Positions 1-8,292 of a DNA stretch of 64,000 bases are shown here, one piece after another; position 1 is the stretch's first letter; each line of letters begins with the position of its first letter. This DNA is from a bacterium (GTDB taxonomy: Bacteria; Bacillota; Clostridia; Lachnospirales; Lachnospiraceae). A program made the position numbers and the translations under genes. The stretch is taken from positions 146,818 to 210,817 of the forward strand of contig JAUNJY010000002.1 of assembly GCA_030535455.1 (NCBI GenBank), read 5' to 3'. Below the pieces are notes generated by a model. It ran no database searches, was not told where the DNA came from, and was given only the letters and a program-made list of their open reading frames with translations.

Positions 1-723
1 TTTCATATAGTCATTAGAATGAGCCATAATATAACTGTTATCCGTTAGTGTAAGCATGGAGATATCATTTTCATGATCACCAAAAATCATCACTTCTTCT
101 GGCGTGATGCCTAGATGCTCTAATAAATAACTTACCGCTGTTCCTTTGGAAGAACCTTTTGGTACAAAGTCCAGCCAGCCATTTCCGGAGTCTGTTGGCA
201 ACAGTACGTTTTCATATTTTTCACGAAATCTTTGATTGATTTCCTGTGGCACACGTTCATAGCCTGCCATATACATGCTGATCTTGATAAAGTCCTCTTC
301 TACCGTATGAATATCCTCTACCAGTGTAATATCATTTTTCACAATATTGGCCATACGATTATAGAAACTTTCTGTCTTCGGCATTAAATAAGAAGTTCTT
401 GCTCCCGAAATCAGTGCTTCCGCACCATCAACTGCCAAAATATCCTGTATTAACTCTAGGCTTACTTGTTTTGGCATGGTCTTTTTGCAGTACTCCTGTT
501 CATTATGTATGATAATGCTTCCATTTTCACAAATGTAATACATATCTTCTCCCACGTAGTCAAATAACCTTCTCATATTGGGATACTGTCTTCCACTCGC
601 TGCTGCAAATAAAATTCCTTGTCGTTTTAGCTGCTCAACTTTCTCCAATGTGGATGCATCCAACGACTGATTTCCTCTCTTCAATAGAGTACCGTCTAAA
701 TCGGTAATAATTAATTTGATCAT
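1..723 (-). CDS. Cof-type HAD-superfamily phosphatase, 3' end outside the window
   Basis: A reverse-strand frame opens at an ATG at 723 behind an AGAGGGAAATAAACT leader and stays open for 241 codons to the window edge. The start carries the HAD motif I DLDGTLL, and near the end lies the motif IV segment GDHENDISML, which binds Mg2+. Between them is a large cap region, as in the Cof/YbjI/YidA group of sugar-phosphate or flavin-phosphate phosphatases, which are cytoplasmic proteins of about 270 residues. Roughly 30 C-terminal residues are therefore missing beyond base 1. The substrate cannot be told from sequence. It stands alone behind a hairpin that separates it from the lipoprotein gene. Confidence 0.88.
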   Translation of the reverse strand, partial: MIKLIITDLDGTLLKRGNQSLDASTLEKVEQLKRQGILFAAASGRQYPNMRRLFDYVGEDMYYICENGSIIIHNEQEYCKKTMPKQVSLELIQDILAVDGAEALISGARTSYLMPKTESFYNRMANIVKNDITLVEDIHTVEEDFIKISMYMAGYERVPQEINQRFREKYENVLLPTDSGNGWLDFVPKGSSKGTAVSYLLEHLGITPEEVMIFGDHENDISMLTLTDNSYIMAHSNDYMK

Positions 724-1123
724 AGTTTATTTCCCTCTTTTGTCATATTTTATCGTACTTCAAAATTATATGAAACTTTCTAAGTTCTTGCAATGGAAAA
801 GGGAACACGCACCCTGCTCCTCATCTCACTTTTCTAGTATTTTACATTTAATCCTTAAATATTATAAAAAAGTTTCCTATTTATAGCAATCAGTTCCTAT
901 TTAGGGTAGAGCTTTTTTCCCACATCAACCTGAATTTATCCACCATTTAGCCGGAATCCGGACGGGTCCCCCCTTCGTAGTTGTTCACTTTATTTACTTT
1001 TTTCACCGTTTTTATACTGTTTTATCCACATTATCCCCCAAGTGCTTGTGACATTTTTCTTATGCATGTAAATAATGCCAGACCAATATGGTCTGGCATT
1101 ACTTTTTGCTATTTTACCATTTT
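724..1123. other. 400-bp intergenic stretch without a recognised gene
   Basis: Apart from the hairpin at 1073-1101 and the ribosome binding site of the HAD gene, I see nothing recognisable. There is a small GC-rich patch near 950-975 containing the short palindrome CCGGAATCCGG in AT-rich surroundings. No tRNA, known riboswitch or plausible small gene was found. Confidence 0.5.
1073..1101 (-). terminator. Hairpin after the heptad-repeat lipoprotein gene
   Basis: An 11-bp perfect stem (AATGCCAGACC with GGTCTGGCATT, loop of five) lies 23 bp beyond the stop codon of the lipoprotein gene. The T-run on the reverse strand is weak (ATTATTTAC), so termination is probable but not certain. Confidence 0.6.
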
Positions 1124-4027
1124 TTATTCATCATCGCCACCAATTGCTGCTGTCTCAATAATGAATTTTACAGTTCCATCCATGTCATTAGTGATTCCAG
1201 AAAAACTATTATATTGCTGTCCGGCTTTTACCGTTGCAATTAATTTATCTTTGATTGTATCGAAGTTTTCGTCTACTGCATCAGAAATCTTATTAATTGC
1301 CTTGTCTTGGAACTCTTTCGTTCCATCAAAAAGATCAGAACTGCCATCTTTCAGTTTTCCTACACCATCTGTCAGATCACTTGTTCCATTCTTAAGCGTT
1401 GAGGTACCAGAGTATAATGCACTGCTTCCGTCTTTTAATGTTGTAGTTCCTGAATATAAGGTGGATGCTCCATCCTCTAATTTGTTGGTACCGGCATTTA
1501 ACGTATCGATAGCAATTGCCAAAGCACTAGCCCCTCCTGCAACAGATGCTACTCCATCCGTGTAACTGATTAGTCCTGTCTTTAATGTACTGCCGCCTGC
1601 TGATAACTTGGATAATCCACTATATAACTTATCACTTCCTGTCTTTGCTGAGCTGGCACCATCTTTTAGATTTTTTGTTCCATCTTTTAAGTCATTTGCA
1701 CCTTGTTCAAGTTTTGTTAATCCACTGTTCAAAGTAGAGGTACCACTGCTAAGCTGGCTAATTCCATCTTGCACGCTTTTTGCTCCGGTTAATAGCTTAT
1801 CTGTGCCATTATATAGTGTTCCCGTTCCGTCATATAATGTCTTTGTTCCTTCATAAAGGGATTGTGCTCCCGTAGACAGATCTGCCGTTCCTTTAGAAAG
1901 TGCATCGACTCCTTTGGAAAGTGTTTGTGTTCCTTTATACAGTGCCTCAGTTCCTTCATAGAGGGTTTCAGTTCCTTTCGAAAGCGCTTCTGTCCCTTTG
2001 GATTTCAATGCTGCTAATTCCTGCTCCAAGGTTAATCCATTTTCATCTTTTTTATCAAAGTTATCTAATATTTCTTGTAATGTGCTGATTGCACCATCGA
2101 TCTGGCCTTCAATATTACCTTTTGCATACCCTTCAATCTGACCTTTGGCATATGTTAGCTCTGCTTTTTTCTCAAGCAGTCCCTCATATTCTTTGACAGC
2201 TTTCTCCTCTGCTAAAGTGGAAGTATCAAAACTCTTAATTTTTTCTTCAACTGCAGCTAAATTAGAAATGACCGTCTGATATTTGCTGTTATCTGCAAGT
2301 GCTGATGCTACTGTTTTCTCCATTGTTTGATCGTCAGATAATGCTTCTTTCTTTTCTGTCAATGTTTTCTTTGATGCATTCAGGCTGTCCTTTAAGCCAG
2401 ATACCTTTTTTATCAAGGTATCCATGCTGTCATCCAGCTTTTTAGCGCCGTCATTTACAGCCTTAGCTCCATCATTTACTTCTTTTGCTCCATCCTCCAC
2501 TGACTTTGTGCCATCTTTCACTGACTTAGTTCCCTCATTTACTGAGTTAGCCCCATCGCTTACTTCCTTTGCTCCATCTTTCGCAGACTCTGCTCCAGAC
2601 TTAGCAGTCTCAACTCCGTCAACAAGAGACTTAGAACCAGCAACTGCTCCTGGATTTTTTTCCGTTCCATCCCCCTTATATCCTGCGATTAACTTGTCAG
2701 CTCCGTCTTTTGCCTCTGATAGGCCTGACTTTAAAGAGGCAGCTCCTTTATCTAATGTTTTAGCTCCGTCTGAAAGCTGATTTAATCCATTCTTTAACGT
2801 ACTGCTTCCATCTTTGGCTGTCTTTAGACTCTTAATCAAGGTATCTGCTCCACTCTTTAGCTCATTTGATTTTGAATTTAAAGTCGTTGCACCGCTATTT
2901 AAAGTATCAGAACCTTTATTTAACTCTGCGGCTCCTTTATTTAGGTTCTTTGTTCCATCTAGTAATGTCTTTGCACCATTATTTAATGTACCTGATCCAT
3001 CCTTTATTTTCCCCACTGCTTCCAACAAGTCCTCTACACCATTATCTAGTTTAGAACTAGCACTAAATAAAGTATCTACTCCATCATTTAAATCACCGGA
3101 ACCATCCACGATCTTTTGGAAATTGTCTTTCATCTCCGTTACCTTGTCTTTGATATCATCAAAATCATTCAAATCATCTGTATTAATGTCATTTAATAGG
3201 TCATTTAGGACTACGGATAATGTCATATCGATCGAACAGTCTGTAACGTCTGCCTCGACCTCCACCGAATCTGGAATATCAATATCCTTTGTATAGTCTT
3301 CATTAATACCATCAAGCAAGCTTTCCTGAAGGCCTGGCATTGCCAGACCTGCCACGATCATCTTATCACCATCACTAAGTACCTGCCCATTATCCACCTT
3401 AACATTGATAAACTTCTCTGAGTCTAAAATCATGCCTGTCATTACTGCAAATGGAACACTTACCTCTTGCTGTTTTCCATTTACATCAACCGTCTGCTTT
3501 TGTGTATTCTCATAATCAAAATGGATCTTTAAATGGCCACTCTTGCCTGCCAAATCTTCTGGTGCTATCTGGTTGCCATCCAGTGTATATGTAATTTTCA
3601 CATTGACAGGAAGTTCCTTGGTGGTCGTTCCTTGATAATAAATATCGCTTCCGTCCGCAGACCAGTTTAAATTTGTTCCATCACTGCTAAATTCCTCTTC
3701 TCCTTTGATATTCTTAATGTTTGAAAGGTCACTGACATCTGCAATAGATGCTGCTCCGGTTCCATTTAACAACCAATTGCTTACTGTCACATCATTTACT
3801 TTGCCAGATGCATCTGCCTTTGCATATACTGTCTCTGTCTTCTCCTCTTTTCCATCTGAACTTCTTACAGTTTTTGTTGTTTCATCCGTTTTATTTGTAT
3901 CATCAGAGACAGCCGTCTTAGAGTCTGTAGTCTCTGATTTTGATGAATTCTGACAAGATGTCAGGCTTCCCACTGCAACTGTGGTCGCCGTACAAAGTGC
4001 AACTACTTTTTTATATTTTCTCCTCAT
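1124..4027 (-). CDS. Large lipoprotein with X-X-X-Leu-X-X-Gly heptad repeats, partner of an MMPL exporter
   Basis: The 967-residue product has a lysine-rich N-terminus and a lipobox LTSC with the acylated cysteine at residue 25, so it should be a membrane-anchored lipoprotein. Residues about 30-290 form a globular beta-rich region. From about 310 to 920 the chain is an almost unbroken array of heptads of the type L-x-x-G-x-x-x (LSDGAKTLDKGA, LYEGTKTLYDGT), interrupted near 540-680 by a predicted coiled coil. Such heptads are known from YhgE/Pip-type proteins that sit beside MMPL/RND pumps. The start is fixed by AGGAGG eight bases upstream. It follows the MMPL gene by 12 bp in one operon under the nearby TetR regulator. 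No C-terminal membrane segment is visible. A role as an extracellular adaptor or spacer for the pump is inferred. Confidence 0.85.
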   Translation of the reverse strand: MRRKYKKVVALCTATTVAVGSLTSCQNSSKSETTDSKTAVSDDTNKTDETTKTVRSSDGKEEKTETVYAKADASGKVNDVTVSNWLLNGTGAASIADVSDLSNIKNIKGEEEFSSDGTNLNWSADGSDIYYQGTTTKELPVNVKITYTLDGNQIAPEDLAGKSGHLKIHFDYENTQKQTVDVNGKQQEVSVPFAVMTGMILDSEKFINVKVDNGQVLSDGDKMIVAGLAMPGLQESLLDGINEDYTKDIDIPDSVEVEADVTDCSIDMTLSVVLNDLLNDINTDDLNDFDDIKDKVTEMKDNFQKIVDGSGDLNDGVDTLFSASSKLDNGVEDLLEAVGKIKDGSGTLNNGAKTLLDGTKNLNKGAAELNKGSDTLNSGATTLNSKSNELKSGADTLIKSLKTAKDGSSTLKNGLNQLSDGAKTLDKGAASLKSGLSEAKDGADKLIAGYKGDGTEKNPGAVAGSKSLVDGVETAKSGAESAKDGAKEVSDGANSVNEGTKSVKDGTKSVEDGAKEVNDGAKAVNDGAKKLDDSMDTLIKKVSGLKDSLNASKKTLTEKKEALSDDQTMEKTVASALADNSKYQTVISNLAAVEEKIKSFDTSTLAEEKAVKEYEGLLEKKAELTYAKGQIEGYAKGNIEGQIDGAISTLQEILDNFDKKDENGLTLEQELAALKSKGTEALSKGTETLYEGTEALYKGTQTLSKGVDALSKGTADLSTGAQSLYEGTKTLYDGTGTLYNGTDKLLTGAKSVQDGISQLSSGTSTLNSGLTKLEQGANDLKDGTKNLKDGASSAKTGSDKLYSGLSKLSAGGSTLKTGLISYTDGVASVAGGASALAIAIDTLNAGTNKLEDGASTLYSGTTTLKDGSSALYSGTSTLKNGTSDLTDGVGKLKDGSSDLFDGTKEFQDKAINKISDAVDENFDTIKDKLIATVKAGQQYNSFSGITNDMDGTVKFIIETAAIGGDDE

Positions 4028-4039
4028 AATTAATTCCTC

Positions 4040-6148
4040 CTAACTAACTACTTTTGGATTTACTGTATTATTGTTACGATCTTTTTTGCACTTAAACCCA
4101 AGACTCGTATTAATAATGACTTTATCAAGTAACAGGAACATGGATGGCAAGATCAAAAGTACGACAACCATACTGATCAAAGCACCTCTTGACATCAACG
4201 TACATAACGAACTGATCATATCTACATTGGAATAAAGACCTACGCCAAATGTTGCTGCAAAGAAACTTAAAGCACTGATTACAATTGATTTAATAGAAGC
4301 ACTGTGGGCAATCAGGACTGCATCATGCTTGCTATTTCCATTATTACGTTCTTTCTTATACCTTGTTGTCATTAAGATTGCATAATCAACTGTTGCACCA
4401 AGCTGGATCGTACCAATTACAACAGATGCGATAAATGGTATCTCCGTATTGGTGTAATAAGGAATTCCCATGTTGATAAAGATGGCAAATTCAATTACTG
4501 CTACTAAGATGATTGGAAGGCTGATTGACTTGAAGATTATCAGGATGATTAAAAAGATTACGCCAATACTTACTGCACTTACGACCTTAAAATCGTTATC
4601 CGTAATCTTGATCAAATCCACCGTACAAGGTGCTTCTCCTACTAGCATTGCACCACTGTCATATTTCTTAATGATTGTTCCAATCTCATCACACTGAGCC
4701 GTCATTTCATCTGTGGCAGTCTTATATTGTGAGTTTACCATCAACATTTCCCAGTTCTCATTTTTCAGGATATCTTTAATTGAATTTGGAATCATAGTTT
4801 CTGGAACTGCCGGACCAATGATTGATTCTAGTCCTAATGCCCATTTGACACCTTTCACATTATCTAGCTCATCAATTAGTTCACCAATCTTATTGGTCTC
4901 CAGCTTGCTGCTTACAAGAACCATATGGGTGGCGTTCATGTTGTAATCTTCCTTCAGTTTGTCATTTGCAATAACGCTTGGAAGGTCTTTGGGCAAGGTC
5001 TCATCCAAGTTATAATACACGTCCGTATTCCTTTCACCATAAATAGCTGGGAAAAGTAATACGGCAAATATAATCAAGAATATGTAGTAACGCTTGATTA
5101 CGAACTTGGAAATACCTCCAAGCTCAGGAAGTAATGGCTTGTGGCTGGTCTTAACCAATACCTTGTCAAAGATCAGGATAAAGCTTGGTAAAATGGTTAC
5201 ACAGGAAATCACACCAAAGATAACCCCCTTTGCCATTACCACACCTAAATCCATGCCTAGCGTAAAGCTCATAAAACAAAGAGCGATAAAGCCGGCTACT
5301 GTCGTAATGGAGCTACCAACAACACTGACTAACGTATTGCTGATTGCATGAGACATTGCTCGTTCTTTATCGCCCTGGTATTTTTGTTTTTCCTCTTCGT
5401 AACTGTGCCATAAGAAAATGGAATAATCCATTGTGACACCTAACTGAAGTACTGCGCTTAATGCTTTTGTTATGTAAGAAACTTCTCCTAAAAAGTAGTT
5501 GCTGCCTAAGTTATACAGGATTGCCATTCCAATGCTCAATAAGAAAAAGATTGGTGCAAGAAATGAGTCCATGGTCAGGGACAGCACAATTGTAGAAAGT
5601 AATACTGCAATGAATATGTAAATTGGCTCCTCATTATTGGTCAAATTCTTCGTGTCAGTAACGATGGCTGACATACCACTTAAGAAACACTGCTTTCCTC
5701 CAATATCCCTTATCTTTGCAATGGCATCCATTGTCTCATCTGCTGATGTGGTCGTATCAAAAATAATTGCCATCAATGTGGAATCCTCTGTGTTGAATTC
5801 TTTATAAATTTTATCTGGAAGTATACTCTTTGGAATTGATAGATCTGCAATGGTGTTATACCATACGACTTTCTCTACATGGTCGACACCTTCAATCTTT
5901 GTCTTTAGTTTGGCAACATCCTTATCTTCCATTCCCTCTACTACAAACATGGAGAATGCTCCTGTACCAAATTGATCCACCAGTATGTCCTGGCCTACCA
6001 TGGTCTCAATGTCTTTGGGTAAATACGATAGGATATCATAATTGACTCTTGTAGATACCATGCCGATTACTGATGGGATCAGTAACAGGATGCTGACGAT
6101 AAAAATAATCCATCTACTTTTAACGATTGCTTTCCCAAACTTAATCAT
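4040..6148 (-). CDS. MMPL/RND-family exporter
   Basis: The protein is about 702 residues from the ATG at 6148; that start is chosen because GGGAGGAGAG lies just upstream, while the in-frame ATG ten codons earlier has none. The architecture is the RND duplicate: a TM helix, an extracytoplasmic domain, five to six TM helices, then the same again. Each TM block carries the family's acidic signature (TMDYSIFLWHSYEEE near 250 and TVDYAILMTTRYKKE near 610, ORF numbering), expected to relay protons. MMPL proteins export lipids, surfactants or hydrophobic drugs; the substrate here is unknown. It is the first gene of a two-gene operon with the heptad lipoprotein and is divergent from a TetR gene whose operators overlap its promoter. 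Confidence 0.9.
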   Translation of the reverse strand: MIKFGKAIVKSRWIIFIVSILLLIPSVIGMVSTRVNYDILSYLPKDIETMVGQDILVDQFGTGAFSMFVVEGMEDKDVAKLKTKIEGVDHVEKVVWYNTIADLSIPKSILPDKIYKEFNTEDSTLMAIIFDTTTSADETMDAIAKIRDIGGKQCFLSGMSAIVTDTKNLTNNEEPIYIFIAVLLSTIVLSLTMDSFLAPIFFLLSIGMAILYNLGSNYFLGEVSYITKALSAVLQLGVTMDYSIFLWHSYEEEKQKYQGDKERAMSHAISNTLVSVVGSSITTVAGFIALCFMSFTLGMDLGVVMAKGVIFGVISCVTILPSFILIFDKVLVKTSHKPLLPELGGISKFVIKRYYIFLIIFAVLLFPAIYGERNTDVYYNLDETLPKDLPSVIANDKLKEDYNMNATHMVLVSSKLETNKIGELIDELDNVKGVKWALGLESIIGPAVPETMIPNSIKDILKNENWEMLMVNSQYKTATDEMTAQCDEIGTIIKKYDSGAMLVGEAPCTVDLIKITDNDFKVVSAVSIGVIFLIILIIFKSISLPIILVAVIEFAIFINMGIPYYTNTEIPFIASVVIGTIQLGATVDYAILMTTRYKKERNNGNSKHDAVLIAHSASIKSIVISALSFFAATFGVGLYSNVDMISSLCTLMSRGALISMVVVLLILPSMFLLLDKVIINTSLGFKCKKDRNNNTVNPKVVS

Positions 6149-6181
6149 TTTCTCTCCTCCCTTAAATGTACAATTCATAAT

Positions 6182-6194
6182 TGACCAACAGTCA
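6182..6194. promoter_or_regulatory. TetR operator-like palindrome, downstream copy
   Basis: TGAC-CAACA-GTCA is a 13-bp palindrome with a 5-bp spacer. It lies about 20 bp downstream of the exporter's proposed -10 box and matches the second copy at 6227-6239. Binding by the divergent TetR protein is inferred. Confidence 0.6.
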
Positions 6195-6211
6195 TTTTAT
6201 ATGATATGATT

Positions 6212-6240
6212 GTTATAACATAAAAGTGACTAGTGGTCAA
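6212..6240 (-). promoter_or_regulatory. Promoter of the MMPL exporter operon
   Basis: On the reverse strand TTGACC (6240-6235) and TATAAC (6217-6212) are separated by exactly 17 bp, with a TG extension before the -10 box. The -35 box overlaps one operator-like palindrome. Confidence 0.6.
6227..6239. promoter_or_regulatory. TetR operator-like palindrome, upstream copy
   Basis: TGAC-TAGTG-GTCA repeats the palindrome of 6182-6194 with the same half-sites and spacing, centres 45 bp apart. Its right half overlaps the -35 box of the exporter promoter, a placement that would block RNA polymerase. Confidence 0.65.
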
Positions 6241-6360
6241 TTAATTTAAAAAAATTTAAGATTTTCGTAAATTATTCCATCTATTTACATTCATAAAAAC
6301 TACTTCGAAATTATATTTTTGTCAAGTGCAAGATAAGTTTCGAAAAAAGGGGGAACATCT

Positions 6361-6963
6361 ATGGGAAAATTGGACACCAACAAAAAACTGAAACATGACT
6401 CTTTGCTAAACACCGCGTTTGACCTATTTATCACAAAGGGAATTAACAAGACATCGATTTCTGAGATTGTTGACTCCGCGGGAGTTGGAAAAGGAACCTT
6501 TTACCTATATTTCAAGGATAAATACGACCTTCGTAACAAGCTTGTCTCACACAAGTCCAGCGAACTTTTCCACGCTGCCAATCAAGCCCTTATTAAATCT
6601 GGCGTCACAGACTTTGAGGAATCCATTATCTTTATCATCAACCATATTATCGATGATCTGGATAAGGACCAGTCGCTCTTAACCTTTATTTCAAAAAACT
6701 TAAGCTGGGGAATTTTCAAAAATGCATTGATTACACCAAGCGAAAATGATATTGATTTTTATACGGTCTATCTCCAAATGCTAAAAGATTCTCCACATAC
6801 CTTTAAAAATCCTGAAATTATGATCTTTATGATTGTGGAACTGGTAAGCTCTACCGTATACAGTGCAATCCTTTATAGCGAGCCCGTCTCCCTGGAGGAA
6901 CTAAAGCCATATTTATACGAAACCATTAGACAGTTAATACGACAACAAATGACAGATGATTAA
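6361..6963 (+). CDS. TetR/AcrR-family transcriptional regulator
   Basis: Two hundred residues, the usual TetR length. The N-terminal 50 residues contain the family helix-turn-helix (TAFDLFITKGINKTSISEI followed by the recognition segment GVGKGTFYLYFKDK). The remaining helical part is a poorly conserved ligand-binding and dimerisation domain. The start has GGGGGA eight bases upstream. The gene is divergent from the MMPL operon and faces two identical half-site palindromes, so it is most likely the local repressor, released by a substrate of the pump. The ligand is not known. Confidence 0.9.
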   Translation: MGKLDTNKKLKHDSLLNTAFDLFITKGINKTSISEIVDSAGVGKGTFYLYFKDKYDLRNKLVSHKSSELFHAANQALIKSGVTDFEESIIFIINHIIDDLDKDQSLLTFISKNLSWGIFKNALITPSENDIDFYTVYLQMLKDSPHTFKNPEIMIFMIVELVSSTVYSAILYSEPVSLEELKPYLYETIRQLIRQQMTDD

Positions 6964-6990
6964 TTTATATTTACTTAGAAAGGATTATAA

Positions 6991-7584
6991 ATGGAACATA
7001 TATTGAATATACAGACCGAAGAAATACAAAAAGATGGGAAAGATACGTACTATAATCACCGATATGAACCAACTCCATATGAGCTTCTGGATCAGTTCTT
7101 CGATGAATATCCGTTGAAGAAAGAAGATTATTTTGTCGACTATGGATGCGGTCCTGGTCGATTACTGTTCTATATCCACCACCGTTTTCACTGTGAGGTA
7201 ACTGGAGTCGAATATAATGAAGATTATTATAAAAAATGCTTAGATAATATAGTTTCTTATAAAGGAACCCATAAAGAAAAGATCCATGTCTTTCACTGTG
7301 GAGCACAAGATTACGTAGTGGATGACAGACAGACCATATTCTATTTCTTTAATCCTTTTTCCATAGAGATCTTTATGCATACACTTTCTCAAATACAGGA
7401 CTCCTTGTTCCGTGCTCCAAGGAAAATAAAACTAATTATGTACTATCCTGATAGCGAATATATTTATTATTTAGAAAATTATACAGAATTTACTCTTAGT
7501 CAATCGATTTCTGTCGGGACTGCTTCAAAAAAAGACAGTCGCGAAAGTTTTCTTATCTGGGATGGCGGGGCTGCCGCACTATAG
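6991..7584 (+). CDS. Class I SAM-dependent methyltransferase
   Basis: The 197-residue product shows the Rossmann methyltransferase motif I VDYGCGPGRLLFYIHHR (near residues 47-63), followed by the acidic end of strand 2 (GVEYNEDYYKKC) and a motif IV-like FYFFNPF that replaces the usual D/N-PP-Y. It starts 28 bp after tetR behind AGAAAGGA and may be cotranscribed with it. The substrate is unknown. The last codons run into a GC-rich inverted repeat (7569-7625), so the natural C-terminus may have been altered. Confidence 0.8.
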   Translation: MEHILNIQTEEIQKDGKDTYYNHRYEPTPYELLDQFFDEYPLKKEDYFVDYGCGPGRLLFYIHHRFHCEVTGVEYNEDYYKKCLDNIVSYKGTHKEKIHVFHCGAQDYVVDDRQTIFYFFNPFSIEIFMHTLSQIQDSLFRAPRKIKLIMYYPDSEYIYYLENYTEFTLSQSISVGTASKKDSRESFLIWDGGAAAL

Positions 7585-7625
7585 TGTTGATGAAAAACCT
7601 TGATTTAGGTCGCATAACGGCAGCC
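7569..7625. repeat. Short inverted repeat, possible remnant of the palindromic element family
   Basis: GGCTGCCG at 7569-7576 pairs with CGGCAGCC at 7618-7625. Inside is GATGAAAAACCTT, which matches the terminal arm of element C (37629-37639 region). The repeat overlaps the end of the methyltransferase gene and lies between two convergent genes. It may also be just a terminator-like hairpin. Confidence 0.35.
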
Positions 7626-7656
7626 GCATTATCCAGTAGTAAATTGTAAAAATGAA

Positions 7657-8277
7657 TTATGATTTTTTTAGTCGTGAACGGACTTTTTTGAGGAATTGAG
7701 AGATGGTGCGTTTTTCCTCTTCTGGGTTGGCATTGGTACGACCCATTCGGTCGCACCAGCCAAGCAATGCAACATCTTCAAGCTCTGCTTCTTTTAGCAT
7801 TTGCTCCACTTTTGCAAAAGGTAAATCTTTTGTTACATATAAAATATGCATATGATAATGGACAAGGGCGCAAATCATATCTATTTTCTTTCGATCAGAC
7901 ATAAATACGGTCAGAAATTCTCTGGCAGTTTTCTCTCCCACATCATCATGGCCATACGAAGTAATCCTTCCATGACGGATTGCCGTTGTCTCAGGCTTTC
8001 CGATATCATGAAGAAAGCTTGCCCACATAAAGCAGTATGGATCTGAACTCTTTTCCTTCACCTTTGCAGCCTCGTCTACCACCATCAGCGTATGCACCCA
8101 AGCATTCCCTTCGGGATGATATTTGGGCGACTGCTCCGTCTTTGATAGCAAATAAAGGGGGCGAAACGGCTCCATTTGAAATATTTCATTTTGCAGCAAT
8201 GTATCCAAAAACTCACTAGGCTTGTGATCTCTTAACAAATGTTCCTCAATCTGTGTAAAGATTTCCTGTTTCGTCAT
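7657..8277 (-). CDS. HD-domain phosphohydrolase
   Basis: The 206-residue protein carries an HD metal-dependent hydrolase domain: an N-terminal His (WVHTLMVVDEA), the central FLHDIGKP motif and a downstream TSYGHDDVGE segment, all expected metal ligands. The layout resembles the HD domain at the C-terminus of some CCA-adding enzymes, but no nucleotidyltransferase part is present. The substrate is unknown. It begins 15 bp after the GH2 gene with AGGAGAAACG upstream, so the two are probably cotranscribed. Confidence 0.82.
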   Translation of the reverse strand: MTKQEIFTQIEEHLLRDHKPSEFLDTLLQNEIFQMEPFRPLYLLSKTEQSPKYHPEGNAWVHTLMVVDEAAKVKEKSSDPYCFMWASFLHDIGKPETTAIRHGRITSYGHDDVGEKTAREFLTVFMSDRKKIDMICALVHYHMHILYVTKDLPFAKVEQMLKEAELEDVALLGWCDRMGRTNANPEEEKRTISQFLKKVRSRLKKS

Positions 8278-8292
8278 TTTACTTCGTTTCTC

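Noticed and set aside
2424-3296. Long plus-strand open frames opposite the heptad-repeat lipoprotein
   Set aside because: They are antisense shadows created by the 21-nt periodicity of the heptad codons. They have Pro/Ser/Phe-biased composition and no ribosome sites.
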